NCBI GenBank assembly: GCA_016713305.1
Contig: JADJPK010000033.1
Coordinates: 1 to 56,802 of the forward strand
Source of the DNA: Betaproteobacteria bacterium
GTDB lineage: Bacteria; Pseudomonadota; Gammaproteobacteria; Burkholderiales; Ga0077523
Direction of reading: 5' to 3'
DNA: 56,802 nt
Part shown: one piece after another, positions 30,291 to 40,324 of the stretch
Layout of the letters: each line of letters starts with the position of its first letter
How positions within the stretch are numbered: position 1 is the stretch's first letter
Made by a program: the position numbers and the translations under genes
The notes under the pieces: model-generated
The model's input: the letters and a program-made list of their open reading frames with translations, nothing else
The model's database searches: none
What the model was told of the DNA's origin: nothing

Positions 30291-30339
30291 TCGGCCGCCT
30301 TATCCGCCGCAATATCCCGCCAGACAAAGGGGAGGGGTG

Positions 30340-31125
30340 ATGAGCCAGCCGAGCGAATTGTCCGAACGGGACAACATCAGCGTTCCGAAGGTCCGGCAGG
30401 TCGCCTCGGGAGCGCCATGGCGATGGGTTCACAAGGCGGTGGCCGACATGAAGGCCGCGCCCGGGCCCAGCCTCTTCTATGGCGGGGTGTTCGCCATCAT
30501 GGGGCTGCTTCTGCAGAGCTTCGTCGGTGTGGCCGCCCTGGAGCTGGCATTGGTGACAGGGTTCCTGCTCGTCGCACCGTTTCTGGCCATCGGCCTGTAC
30601 GACATCAGCCGCACGCGCGAGCAGGGCAGGCCGCTCAAGTTCTCACATACGCTGGTGGCGTGGCAGGCCAATGCCCCGGCCATCGGTTTCTACGCGCTGA
30701 TCCTGGCGCTGTTGCTGGCGGTGTGGGTGCGGGTGTCCGTGGTGGTGGTCGCCCTATTCTTCACGGGCGAACTTCCCTACGAAGGCGGGCTGCTCGCGCA
30801 ACTGGCCTCCACCCCCGAAGGGTGGGTCTTCATGGCCGCGTACTGCGCTGCCGGCTTGGGCTTTGCACTGTTGGTGTTCGCCACGAGCGTGGTCTCGGTC
30901 CCCATGCTCCTCGACTGGCACGGCATGGACACCCTGACAGCCATGATCACCAGCTTCAACGTCCTGCGCAGCAACTTCAGGGTCATGCTGCTGTGGGCTG
31001 GGTTGATCGTTCTTCTGATCGGCGCGGGGATCTTCACGTGGTATCTGGGACTGGTCATCACCGGACCTCTGATCGGGCACGCCTCATGGCATGCCTACCG
31101 GGAAGCGGTAGCGCGAGACACTTGA
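30340..31125 (+). CDS. DUF2189 integral membrane protein
   Basis: 261 residues, intact. ATG 30340 follows GGGGAGGGG. It has a cytoplasmic N-terminus (VPKVRQVASGAPWRWVHKAV), then six or so TM helices (for example LFYGGVFAIMGLLLQSFVGV, LVTGFLLVAPFLAIGLYDIS, FLLVAP with the family L-V-A-P-F-L motif, and IVLLIGAGIFTWYLGLVITG). It ends GPLIGHASWHAYREAV, the usual DUF2189 C-terminus. The function is unknown; it is often near respiratory genes. It is 50 bp downstream of uup. Confidence 0.85.
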   Translation: MSQPSELSERDNISVPKVRQVASGAPWRWVHKAVADMKAAPGPSLFYGGVFAIMGLLLQSFVGVAALELALVTGFLLVAPFLAIGLYDISRTREQGRPLKFSHTLVAWQANAPAIGFYALILALLLAVWVRVSVVVVALFFTGELPYEGGLLAQLASTPEGWVFMAAYCAAGLGFALLVFATSVVSVPMLLDWHGMDTLTAMITSFNVLRSNFRVMLLWAGLIVLLIGAGIFTWYLGLVITGPLIGHASWHAYREAVARDT

Positions 31126-31303
31126 GGAAAAGGACCGCCGCGGCGGCAAATGCAACAGCCGCACTGAACGAAATGCTTTGTCCGCGGTCATCCGTGGGGG
31201 TAACATCTTGTTCGAATGAGCGTTCGAATGCTGTTCCCTTTCCGGCCCCGCCCCGTCGCGGCGAGGTCCGACCCGCCTTTCGTCGAGTAGAGACCTCCCC
31301 TGC

Positions 31304-32730
31304 ATGCAGTTCAAGGAACTCGGACTCGCAGACGAGCTGCTGCGAGCCATTGAAGACCAGGGCTACACCGAGCCCACGCCGATCCAGGCGAAAGCGATTC
31401 CACCCATCATGATGGGAAAGGATGTCATGGGCGCAGCCCAGACGGGCACGGGCAAGACGGCCGGGTTCACGCTTCCGCTCCTGCAGCGGTTGAAGGGATA
31501 CGGCAATACCAGCATGTCGCCGGCCCGGCATCCGGTCCGGGCGCTGATCCTCACACCCACGCGCGAACTCGCGGCCCAGGTCTGGGAAAGCGTCCGCGCA
31601 TACGGCAAGTACCTTTCTCTGCGCAGCACCGTCGTGTTCGGCGGGGTGGATATCGATCCCCAGATCAGGACCTCCGGGCAGGTGTCGAGATTCTCGTGGC
31701 CACGCCCGGACGCTTGCTGGACCACGTGCAGCAGAAGACCGTGCAACTGGGACAGGTGGAGTTCCTGATCCTGGACGAGGCGGACCGGATGCTCGACATG
31801 GGGTTCATGCCCGACCTCAAGCGAATCCTGTCTCTCCTGCCCAAGGCTCGACAGAACCTCCTGTTCTCGGCCACCTTCTCCGAAGAGATCCGCAAGCTCG
31901 CTGACGGACTGTTGAACGATCCGATCCTGGTCGAGGTCGCCCGTCGCAATTCCGTGACCGAGACCGTGACTCACTCGGTCTACCGGGTGCAGGAGTCTGC
32001 CAAGCGGGAAATGCTTGCCCGGCTCGTCAATCATCTCGAACTGAGGCAGGTGCTGGTCTTCGTTCGGACCCGCTTCGGGGCGAACCGCCTCGCGCACCAG
32101 CTCGTGCGGGACGGCCTCAATGCGACGGCGATTCACAGCAATCGCACGCAGGCCGAGCGGATGGAGGCCCTGCAGGACTTCAAGGACGGCAAGGTCCGTG
32201 TTCTGGTCGCGACCGACATCGCCGCCCGGGGCCTGGACATCGAACAACTGCCGTGTGTGATCAACTTCGAGCTGCCGCATACGCCCGAAGACTACGTCCA
32301 CCGGATCGGAAGAACCGGCCGTGCAGGCCAGGCTGGCGAGGCGATATCGCTCGTGAGCCGCGAAGAGCAGGAACTCCTGGAACGCATCGAGAAGTTGCTG
32401 AAGACCAAGATTCCGGAGCGTCACCTGGACGGATTCGACGGTTCCGCCGCCACGCGCCGTCAGGAGCGTCCCGGCGGTGGAGGGGGCTCCCGCCCGGACT
32501 CGCGTTCCGAGTCGCGGGCGGACTCGCCGCGTTCGCCGGTTCCCCGGTCCAAGGTCCCCGAGGATCCGTTCTTTCAGCAGCCGTACGAGCCGCGCGCCGG
32601 TTCTCCGGCGGCCAGCCCGGCGTCGCCCGCGCCCGCGGCAAGGGCCACGACCACCGCGCGCAATGCGCCCCGGCGACCGGTGGCGGCTCTGCTGGCACCG
32701 CGACCTGGAACACCGACGACACGCCGGTAG
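31304..32730 (+). CDS. rhlE: DEAD-box RNA helicase RhlE (one frameshift)
   Basis: About 475 residues. Q motif YTEPTPIQAKAIP, motif I AQTGTGKTAGF, Ia PTRELAAQV, Ib VATPGRLLDH, II DEAD in LILDEADRMLDMGF, III FSATF, IV VLVFVRTRFGANRL, V VATDIAARGLDIE, and VI HRIGRTGRAGQAG. A basic, low-complexity tail (rich in S, R, P, A) from about residue 385 is typical of RhlE. One slip near 31680 lies just before motif Ib. It remodels RNA in ribosome assembly or mRNA decay. Confidence 0.92.
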
Positions 32731-32740
32731 GTTCCTGCTG

Positions 32741-33580
32741 ATGCTTGTCCCCGTACCGCAGCGGTTGCTGGATCTCATCGATTCGCCGGACGATACCGCC
32801 GATCTCGCCGAGGCGGCGCTGCTGATTGCGCGGACGCAATACCCGGAACTCGACGTCGTGCGCGAACTGACCAGAATCGACGCCATGGCAGAAACGGTCC
32901 GCCAGCGCCTCGAGGCGGATAGTACGGTGGAGCAGCGTTTGGCCGAGCTCAACGACTATCTCTACGGAGAACTGGGTTACGGGCCCGAGACGGGGGAATA
33001 CTACGATCCGCGCAACAGCTATCTGAACGACGTGCTGGAGCGCAAGTGCGGCATTCCCATCACGCTGTCCATTCTCTACATCCGGCTGGGTCGCACACTG
33101 GGCCTCGAAATGGAAGGGATCTCCTTCCCCGGCCACTTCCTCGTGAAGTGCCACGTGGAGGGCGGCATGGTGGTGATCGATGCCTACCACCGCGGCGTCT
33201 CTCTATCGATGGAAGATCTGCACGAGCGGCTGCAGCTGTCCGAAGGCACATCGGTCAAGCTCGATTCCGTGGCCGAGTATCTTGAAACGGCCGATGCCCG
33301 CGAGATCGTCGCCCGCATGCTGCGCAATCTCAAGGCGATCTTTCTCAAGGCGAAGGACTGGAGCCACGCACTGACCGTGATCGAATGGCTGGTGCAGGTT
33401 GTGCCCGACACGCCCCAGGAGCTTCGGGACAGGGGGCTCGTCTATCAGGAACTGGAGTGCTTCCGTGCCGCGCTGCACGACTTCGAGGCCTACCTGCGCC
33501 AGGAACCGGAGGCGACGGATGCATCGAAGATCCGCACGCGCGTGCTGGATATGCGCAAGGCCGCGGCGCGACTGAACTGA
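32741..33580 (+). CDS. SirB1-family transglutaminase-like/TPR protein
   Basis: 279 residues, intact. N-terminal helical part (LLDLIDSPDDTADLAEAALL), then the transglutaminase-like core YYDPRNSYLNDVLERKCGIP, ITLSILYIRLGRTLGL, SFPGHFLVKC, and a C-terminal TPR region (DWSHALTVIEWLVQVVPDTP). The Cys of ERKCGIP and the His of FPGHF line up with the catalytic pair of the fold. The role is unknown. The stop overlaps the next ATG (TGATG). Confidence 0.85.
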   Translation: MLVPVPQRLLDLIDSPDDTADLAEAALLIARTQYPELDVVRELTRIDAMAETVRQRLEADSTVEQRLAELNDYLYGELGYGPETGEYYDPRNSYLNDVLERKCGIPITLSILYIRLGRTLGLEMEGISFPGHFLVKCHVEGGMVVIDAYHRGVSLSMEDLHERLQLSEGTSVKLDSVAEYLETADAREIVARMLRNLKAIFLKAKDWSHALTVIEWLVQVVPDTPQELRDRGLVYQELECFRAALHDFEAYLRQEPEATDASKIRTRVLDMRKAAARLN

Positions 33581-34493
33581 TGTCGACGCCGCCGGCTGCG
33601 GGTTGGCGGTCTCCCTACGTGCTGCTCTGCGTGGCGAGCATGCTATGGGCGGGGAATCTGGTCGTCGGGCGAGCCATGCGGGCGGAGATTCCGCCGGTGG
33701 CCATGTCGTTCTGGCGCTGGACCATCGCCTTCCTGCTCATCCTTCCGTTCACCTATCGTGATGTGTGGTCGAAACGCGCCGACATTGCGCGGGCATGGCG
33801 GTGCTGACCCTGCTGGGTCTGGTCGGTATCGGCCTGTTCAACACGATGTGCTACATCGCACTCACCATGACCACGGCCACCAATGCGACCTTGTTCAATT
33901 CGGTGGTGCCTGTCTTCATTCCGCCGATCGCCTGGGTCTTGCTGCGTGAGCGCACGACCGCGCGGCAGATGATCGGCATCCTGTCCTCTTTGCTGGGCGT
34001 GGTCGTGATCGTGGCGAAAGGCGACATGCAGGCGCTCCAGGCACTGGATTTCAATCGCGGCGATGTCTGGCTTCTGATCGCCATGGTGCTGTGGGCGCTG
34101 CACACGGTGCTGCTGCGCTTCCGTCCCGGCGGCATGGGAATGTTGACCTTCCTTGCGACCATCCTCGTGTTCGGCTGGCCCATGCTGGCCTTCTGGTACG
34201 CATTCGAGCTCGCGGGCGGCGCCCGGTTCTCGTTGTCCACCACGACCGCCGCGACCCTGGCGTACTACGGCGTGTTTCCATCCGTGGTGGCGTTCGTCTG
34301 CTACAACCGCGGGGTGAGCGCGGTGGGGCCGACGCGCGCGGGCATCTTCGTGCACCTGGTGCCCGTGTTCGGGATCATCCTTTCGACGCTGGTATTGGAC
34401 GAACCTCCGCGAGCCTTCCACTTTGCCGGGATGGCGCTCATCTTCGGCGGCATCTTTCTGACGACGCGCGGGCGCGCGGCGAAGGCGGGCTGA
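33580..34493 (+). CDS. EamA/DMT-family transporter (one frameshift)
   Basis: About 304 residues with ten predicted TM helices in two EamA repeats. Repeat 1 begins VLLCVASMLWAGNLVVGRAM; repeat 2 VWLLIAMVLWALHTVLLRFR. Other family marks are NATLFNSVVPVFIPPIAWVL and FVCYNRGVSAVGPTRAGIFV, followed by LVPVFGIILSTLVLDE. One slip near 33795 lies between helices 2 and 3. It exports or imports small metabolites; the substrate is unknown. It is coupled to both neighbours by overlapping stop/start codons. Confidence 0.88.
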
Positions 34494-35449
34494 TGGCAGA
34501 TCCCGCGCAGTTGCTCGATGCCTTCGAGAACCGTGTCACGCGGCGATTCCGGCACCTGCGCAAGTGGGCCAGGCAGTTCCCGACCGACTGCTTCCGCGTG
34601 TACGACCGCGACATTCCGGAGCTCGCCTTTGTCGTGGACGTGTACGGGCCGCGCGCGCTGCTTCAGCAATATGCGCGAGTCCGCGAGGACGTCTCGGACG
34701 ACTGGCTGGAAGAAGTGGCGCAACGGACGGCCCGCGCGCTGGGTCTCCCGCGTACCGACGTCACGGCCCGGGTACGCCTCAAGGTGGACCGGCGGGTCGA
34801 GCAGCACGAGAGGCAAGGCGGTCGCCGGACGGAGTTCGAAGTGCAGGAGAGCGGGCTCAGGTTTCTCGTGGACCTCGAGACCTACGTGGATACGGGGCTG
34901 TTTCTGGACCATCGCCCCCTCCGCTCGCGGGTGCGGGCGCTCGCCGATGGCAAGGCGGTGCTCAATCTTTTCTCCTACACGGGTAGCTTCAGTGTCTTCG
35001 CCGCCGCCGGCGGGGCGCGCGCAACGACCAGCGTGGATCTCTCGAATACCTATCTCGAGTGGGCCCGGCGCAATTTCGCGCTCAACGGGCTCTCCGGAGA
35101 ACAGCACCGATTCGAGCGGGAGGACGTGCGCCGGTGGCTGGAGATGGCGCGGGAAGCCGGAGAACGTTTCGACCTGATCGTCTGGATCCCCGGTATTCTC
35201 CAATTCGAAGCGGATGGACGGCGTCTTCGACGTCCAGCGCGACCATCGAGCCTTTGCTGCTCGCCTGCGCCGGGGTGCTGGCGGCGGACGGAGAGATCGT
35301 ACTTCTCCACGAACCTTCGCGGATTTCGATTCGAGGCAACCATGCCGGGTTTCGATGTATCGGACATCTCGCTCAAGACGATTCCGGAGGATTTCCGCAA
35401 CCAGTCCATCCACCGATGCTGGCGGATCGCGCGGATCTCCCCGGTCTGA
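34493..35449 (+). CDS. Class I SAM-dependent rRNA methyltransferase, RlmI/RlmK-like (frame-disrupted)
   Basis: About 319 residues. N-terminal helical region (NRVTRRFRHLRKWARQFPTD), then the RlmI/RlmK-type core: GLFLDHRPLRSRV, motif I LNLFSYTGSFSVFAAAGGA, TSVDLSNTYLEWARRNFALN, motif IV D-P-P-x-F-S-NSKRM around 35180 (seen after two slips), and VLAADGEIVLLHEPS. The C-terminus EDFRNQSIHRCWRI is conserved. Frame changes near 35185, 35205 and 35340. It most likely methylates a 23S rRNA base as in the RlmK half of RlmKL. ATG overlaps the transporter stop. Confidence 0.82.
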   Translation: MADPAQLLDAFENRVTRRFRHLRKWARQFPTDCFRVYDRDIPELAFVVDVYGPRALLQQYARVREDVSDDWLEEVAQRTARALGLPRTDVTARVRLKVDRRVEQHERQGGRRTEFEVQESGLRFLVDLETYVDTGLFLDHRPLRSRVRALADGKAVLNLFSYTGSFSVFAAAGGARATTSVDLSNTYLEWARRNFALNGLSGEQHRFEREDVRRWLEMAREAGERFDLIVWIPGILQFEADGRRLRRPARPSSLCCSPAPGCWRRTERSYFSTNLRGFRFEATMPGFDVSDISLKTIPEDFRNQSIHRCWRIARISPV

Positions 35450-35499
35450 GCATGCTCGATCCGCGAAGCGAGGGTCGGGCGACGATCCGGCGATTTCGG

Positions 35500-36287
35500 A
35501 TCGTCGGCTGACCCTTCGCCGGGATCTTCGAGATCGTCGGGGTCGTCGAGTTGCGTGCGGCTGCGCGGCGGATTGCCGTCGTAGATGAGATTGAGCCGGC
35601 GCTGCAGATAGGCATCCCGCAGGAAGCTGTAGCGATCCACCGCTGCTTCGTCCAGCACCTTTTCCACCCGGAGCAGCGACGCGCGCGTATTCACCGCCCG
35701 CAAGCCGACCAATGTGTAGCGCGACGGCACGTCGTTCACCCGCCATACGAGGTCGGCCTGGGTATAGACGGCGTAGCCTCCCAGATCGCGAAAATTGCTG
35801 GGGCCCAGAACCGGGAGCATGAGGAACGGGCCGCCACCGACGCCCCACCGTCCCAGCGTCTGGCCGAAGTCCTCGTTGTTCTTGTAGAGACCGCGCTTGC
35901 TGGCGACATCCACCAGACCGAGGCCGCCGAAGATGGTGTTGGATACGAGCCGCACGCTGTCCTGGGATGCCTGCGTCATCTTGCCTTGAAGCAGGTCATT
36001 GGCGACGACGAACACGTCGTCCACGTTGTTGAAGAAGTTCCGCACGCCGGTGCGGATGAATTCCGGTACCAGCGTGTCATAGGTACGGGCAATCGGTTTC
36101 GCGACGTACCGGTCCGCCACGTCGTTGAGCTTGTAGACCGCCCGGTTCATGGGCTCCAGCGGGTCTCCCCGGCGATGCGGGCGCCAGGGGACGCGCACCC
36201 GGTCACCGCGAGGAGCAGGAAGGCGCACCCGAGACGCCGGAGCGGGGCCGGGCCGGGAGCGCTGGAGCAAGGATTGTCGCGACGCAT
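35500..36287 (-). CDS. mlaA: MlaA outer-membrane lipid asymmetry lipoprotein
   Basis: About 260 residues. Lipoprotein signal with lipobox LLLAVTGC (Cys about residue 26), then the MlaA core: DPLEPMNRAVYKLNDVADRY, VRNFFNNVDDVFVVANDLLQ, VSNTIFGGLGLVDVASKRGL, NEDFGQTLGRWGVGGGPFLM, LPVLGPSNFRDLGGYAV. It removes phospholipids from the outer leaflet with the Mla pathway. A slip near 36190 separates signal and mature parts. The C-terminal end is unclear: the acidic tail (DDPDDLEDPGEGSADDP) runs on without a stop into sequence antisense to the methyltransferase. Confidence 0.88.
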
Positions 36288-36418
36288 GAACGGTCGGATT
36301 ATAACCATCGAAAGTTTGCAAACCCCTTGTCGTTGGGTCAGCATTACGGCCCTTTTCAGTCGCGATTTAGCGACACGTGCGCCCTTGACGGGTGCGCTTC
36401 TTCGCAGGAGAACGGAAC

Positions 36419-37198
36419 GTGGATCTGGGAATCAAGGGCAGGAAAGCGATCGTCTGTGCGGGCAGCAAGGGTTTGGGGAAGGGATGCGCACTTGCGCTCG
36501 CCCGTGAAGGTGTTGAACTCACCATCATTGCCCGGGGCAAGGAGGCACTGGAACAGACGGCTGCCGAGATCCGGGCCGCGACCGGAACAGCCGTTCAAGT
36601 CATCTCCGCCGACATCACCAAACCCGAGGGCCGGCAGGCGGCGCTCGATGCCTGTCCCGCTCCCGACATCCTCATCAACAACGCCGGAGGCCCGCCTGCC
36701 GGAGACTTCCGTGACTGGAATCGCGACACATGGATCGCGGCGCTCGACGCGAACATGCTCACGCCCATCGAACTCATCCGTCTCACCGTGGACGGGATGA
36801 TCTCGCGAGGCTTCCGGCCGCATCGTGAACATCACCTCCAGCGCGGTGAAAGCTCCCATCGACATCCTGGGGCTGTCCAACGGCGCACGCACCGGACTGA
36901 CCGGCTTCGTGGCCGGACTGTCCCGCAAGACGATCCAGCACAACGTCACCATCAACAACCTCCTGCCCGGCCTCTTCGCCACGGACACCATGTTCTCGCG
37001 CATCGAAGCCATGGCGAAGACGAACAAGATCTCGGTCGACGATGCCAAGAACACGCGGCTCAAGACGATTCCGGCCGGCCGGTTCGGCAGCCCGGACGAG
37101 TTCGGTGCGATGTGCGCCTACATCTGCAGTTCGCATGCGTCCTATATCACCGGACAGAACTTCCTGATCGACGGCGGTGCCTACCCAGCACGTTCTGA
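36419..37198 (+). CDS. SDR family oxidoreductase (frame-disrupted)
   Basis: About 260 residues. MDLGIKGRKAIVCAGSKGLG gives the nucleotide-binding motif with A in place of the usual T (CAGSKGLGKG), then VISADITKPEG, ILINNAGGPPAGDF (NNAG), and, after a slip near 36815, GRIVNITSSAVKAPIDILGL. The usual YxxxK is replaced by LSNGARTGLTGF, as in a known SDR subgroup with N-x-A-R. The C-terminus ITGQNFLIDGGAYPSTF needs one more slip near 37185. GTG 36419 follows CAGGAG. It lies 37 bp upstream of gabD. Confidence 0.82.
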   Translation: MDLGIKGRKAIVCAGSKGLGKGCALALAREGVELTIIARGKEALEQTAAEIRAATGTAVQVISADITKPEGRQAALDACPAPDILINNAGGPPAGDFRDWNRDTWIAALDANMLTPIELIRLTVDGMISRGFRPHREHHLQRGESSHRHPGAVQRRTHRTDRLRGRTVPQDDPAQRHHQQPPARPLRHGHHVLAHRSHGEDEQDLGRRCQEHAAQDDSGRPVRQPGRVRCDVRLHLQFACVLYHRTELPDRRRCLPSTF

Positions 37199-37235
37199 CA
37201 CCGGAACCCCGGCGTCCATTCCACAGGAGAGGGAC

Positions 37236-38715
37236 ATGAATGCACCTATGACCCGCCAGACACTGGCGTTGAAGGATCCTTCGTTGCTGCGTCAGCAGTG
37301 TTACGTGGACGGCCGGTGGGTGGATGCGGATTCCGGCGCGACCATCCCGGTCGTCAACCCCGCCAACGGCGCGCTGCTCGGCACAATTCCCCGCATGGGC
37401 GCTGCCGAGACGCGCCGAGCCATCGAGGCCGCCGACAAGGCCTGGCGAGGATGGCGGGCGAAGACAGGCAAGGAGCGGGCCGCGGTCCTGCGCAAGTGGT
37501 TCGACCTAATGATGGCCCACCAGGACGACCTGGCCGCCATCATGACAGCGGAGCAGGGCAAGCCACTGGCAGAGGCCAAGGGCGAGATCGTCTATGCGGC
37601 ATCGTTCATCGAATGGTTCGCCGAAGAAGGCAAGCGGATCTACGGCGACGTCATGCCGCACCCCCAGGGCGACAAACGCATCGTGGTGCTGAAGCAGCCC
37701 GTGGGAGGTGTGCAGCCATCACTCCCTGGAATTTCCCGGCGGCCATGATCACTCGCAAGGCCGGTCCGGCTCTGGCGGCGGATGCGTGATGGTGCTGAAG
37801 CCGGCCACGCAGACGCCGTTCTCGGCTCTGGCTCTGGCGGAACTCGCGGACCGCGCCGGCATTCCGGCGGGCGTGTTCAGTGTCGTCACGGGCAGTTCCG
37901 CCGAGATCGGCGGCGAGATGACCTCGAGCCCGATCGTGCGCAAACTCACGTTCACCGGATCCACCGAGGTGGGACGCAAGCTGATGGCCCAGTGCGCCGA
38001 AACCATCAAGAAGATGTCGCTGGAGCTGGGAGGCAACGCGCCGTTCCTGGTGTTCGACGACGCCGATCTGGACGCGGCGGTGGAAGGCGCGATGGCGTCG
38101 AAGTACCGCAATGCCGGACAGACCTGCGTGTGCGCCAACCGGCTGATCGTGCAGGAGGGCGTGTACGACGCCTTCGTGGAAAAGCTTGCAGCCAAGGTGA
38201 AAGCATCTCTCAAGGTCGGCAATGGCGCCGAGGCAGGCGTCACGACCGGTCCCCTGATCGATGAGGCTGCGGTCGCCAAGGTGGAAGAACACGTGTCCGA
38301 TGCGGTGGAGAAGGGCGGCAAGGTCATCGTGGGCGGCCAGCGGCACGCCTTGGGCGGGCTTTTCTACGAACCCACAGTGATCGCCAATGTAACGCCGGAG
38401 ATGAAGGTGGCGCGCGAAGAAACCTTCGGTCCCGTGGCTCCGGTGTTCAAGTTCAAGACCGAGGCCGAGGCGCTGGCCCTGGCCAACGACACCGAGTTCG
38501 GCCTGGCGTCCTACTTCTACGCCCGGGACATGGGCCGCGTGTGGCGGATCGCCGAAGGCATCGAGTCGGGCATTGTGGGCATCAACGTCGGGATCATCTC
38601 CAATGAGGTGGGCCCTTTCGGCGGCGTCAAGCAGTCCGGGTTGGGCCGCGAAGGCTCGAAGTACGGGATCGAGGACTTTCTCGAACTGAAGTATCTGTGC
38701 ATGGGCGGGATCTGA
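37236..38715 (+). CDS. gabD: NAD(P)+-dependent succinate-semialdehyde dehydrogenase (frame-disrupted)
   Basis: About 493 residues, ALDH superfamily. PVVNPANGALLGTIPRMG, AITPWNFPAAMITRKAGPAL, KPATQTPFSALALAELA, FTGSTEVGRKLM (NAD site), SLELGGNAPFLVFDDAD (catalytic Glu), RNAGQTCVCANR (catalytic Cys), EETFGPVAPVFKF. The SSADH-specific arrangement fits GabD. Slips near 37715 and 37785 lie around AITPWNF. ATG at 37236 after GGAGAGGG. It oxidises succinate semialdehyde to succinate in GABA catabolism. Confidence 0.9.
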
Positions 38716-38742
38716 CCTTCGAGAATCAGCGTCCGCAGAGTG

Positions 38743-38842
38743 AAACCTACGCAGAAACTATCCGTCCGCACCCGCCCGCACCCGTCCCCGCTCGGGTTTT
38801 TGGCGTAGGATCTGCGTAGGTTTTTTCACCTGCGTAGGTTTT
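38743..38842. repeat. GCGTAGG repeat cluster beside the integrase (possible att/arm sites)
   Basis: CTGCGTAGGTTT occurs at 38812-38823 and 38830-38841 as direct copies, and inverted (AAACCTACGCAG) at 38743-38754; a shorter GGCGTAGGA lies at 38802-38810. The first copy falls 28 bp after the gabD stop. Arrangement and position suit integrase arm-type or core sites. The other att site is not in the window, so the core cannot be defined. Confidence 0.55.
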
Positions 38843-38846
38843 CCCT

Positions 38847-40119
38847 GTGTTCGATCCAAGGAAGGCGAAGGCGCTCGCGCCTGGCGACCATCTCCCCATC
38901 GACGGCGCCCCCGGGCTGCGGCTGGTGGCCACTGCTTCGAAACGGACCTGGACGTACCGCTACCGCTCCCCCGTGGATGGACGGATGCGCCAGCTACGCC
39001 TCGGCCATTGGCCCGCCATGGGCTTGCCTGCCGCCCTGGCTGCCTGGGAGCGAGTCCAGGCCCTCCGCACCGCCGGTACCGATCCCGCGCTCGAGCAGCG
39101 GGAGGAACGGCGCCAGTCTGCCACGGACCGTCACTCCGACCGCTATCTTGTCCGTGACGCGATCCGGGAATTCCTCGATGCCCACGAGGGCAGGGTCACC
39201 CCAGGACCTTCACCGAGATGCGGCGCCAGCTCGCCGTCGATACCGCCCCATCCTCGACCGTCCCGCCGCCACCATCAATCGTGCCGATGCCTTCGACCTG
39301 ATCGAGGGCATCAGGAAGGCCCCGGCCCAGGCGGTCCGGCTGAAGCGACTGCTGGCCGCCGTCTGGGACCGCGCGCTGGATTCCGGGCGGTTGCCGCCGG
39401 ACGTCCCGAACTGGTGGCGGCAGGTGCACCGGGCCGGGCTCCCGTCCCGTGGCCGCGAGGTTCGCGGTCAGCGGGTGAAATCGAAGCGGGTGCTGTCCGC
39501 CGACGAGCTGCGGATCCTGATCCCGTTCATCCCCAACTTCTCCCGCGATGTTTCGGACGTGCTGATTCTCTACCTGTGGACCTGCTGCCGTGGCGCGGAG
39601 ATTGTCGGCATGCGCCGCAGCGAGATCCGGGGCGAGGGCGACGTGCTGTGGTGGACCGTTCCCGCCGAACGCCTGAAAACCCGCAACGTGGCCACGGCGC
39701 ACGATCTCAGGGTGCCGTTGTTGGGGAGGGCGGAGACGGTGGTGCGACGTCGGCTCGCCGCGGTGACGGGGCCCTATCTGTTTCCGTCGCCGATAGAGGG
39801 GAAGCACATCCGCCAGAACGCCATCCCGCTCGCCGTGTGGGCGCACCGACCGACGACGACGGAATACCCGGACTGGCAGCGACCGCGCCTGGAGATCGCA
39901 GACTGGACGCCGCACGATCTGCGGCGCACCGGGCGGACGTTACTCGCCCAGCTGGGATGCCCGAACGAGATCGCCGAGGCGATCCTGGGGCATGTTCAGC
40001 CCGGCATCGTGGGGGTGTACAACAGGCATCGCTACGACGTGGAGCGGCTGGAATGGCTCAGGCGGGTGTCGGCTCATCTTGAGACTTTGTCCGCCCCGGC
40101 CCAGGCGCCAGATCACTGA
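38847..40119 (+). CDS. int: Tyrosine integrase of the prophage (one frameshift)
   Basis: About 424 residues, P4-like. N-terminal DUF4102 arm-binding domain (APGLRLVATASKRTWTYRYR, RQLRLGHWPAMGLPAALAAW), core-binding domain in a second frame after a slip near 39205, then the catalytic domain: Arg in LWTCCRGAEIVGMR, Lys in AERLKTRNVATA, HDLRRTGRTLLAQLG, LGHVQPGIVGVY with His, and Tyr in VGVYNRHRY. The start is GTG 38847 (an N-terminus truncated compared with many P4 integrases). It converges on the early operon. Confidence 0.88.
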
Positions 40120-40321
40120 CCGGCCTGGACTCCACGAACTGCTGCAGTTCACGCCATAGCCACCCGACACGATTCGCGCTGAGCTTCCTCGGCGGCGGAA
40201 GTTCGCCGGAGCGCACCAGCAGGTCCAGCGTCGTCTCGGAGACGCCGATAGCTGCGGCCGCGTTCCTCTTGTCGACCGCGAGGGGAGGGGTCTGAATGAT
40301 GTGTGACGTGACCTTCTTCAT
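40058..40321 (-). CDS. AlpA/excisionase-like protein
   Basis: 87 residues: LAVDKRNAAAAIGVSETTLD, LVRSGELPPPRKLSANRVGW. This is an HTH of the AlpA type with the W at the wing. It is the last gene of the leftward operon, overlapping the integrase 3' end. A role as excisionase or integrase regulator is likely from position. Confidence 0.7.
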   Translation of the reverse strand: MKKVTSHIIQTPPLAVDKRNAAAAIGVSETTLDLLVRSGELPPPRKLSANRVGWLWRELQQFVESRPVSDLAPGPGRTKSQDEPTPA

Positions 40322-40324
40322 CTT

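Noticed and set aside
31363..32952. Long minus-strand open frame under rhlE
   Set aside because: Every DEAD-box motif lies on the plus strand; the antisense frame shows none.
34301..35848. Long minus-strand open frame across the methyltransferase and MlaA 3' region
   Set aside because: Low-complexity Arg-rich translation typical of GC-rich shadow; real genes are known on both sides.
38743..38842. CRISPR-like repeats
   Set aside because: Only three short copies with irregular spacing and one inverted; no spacers or cas genes.
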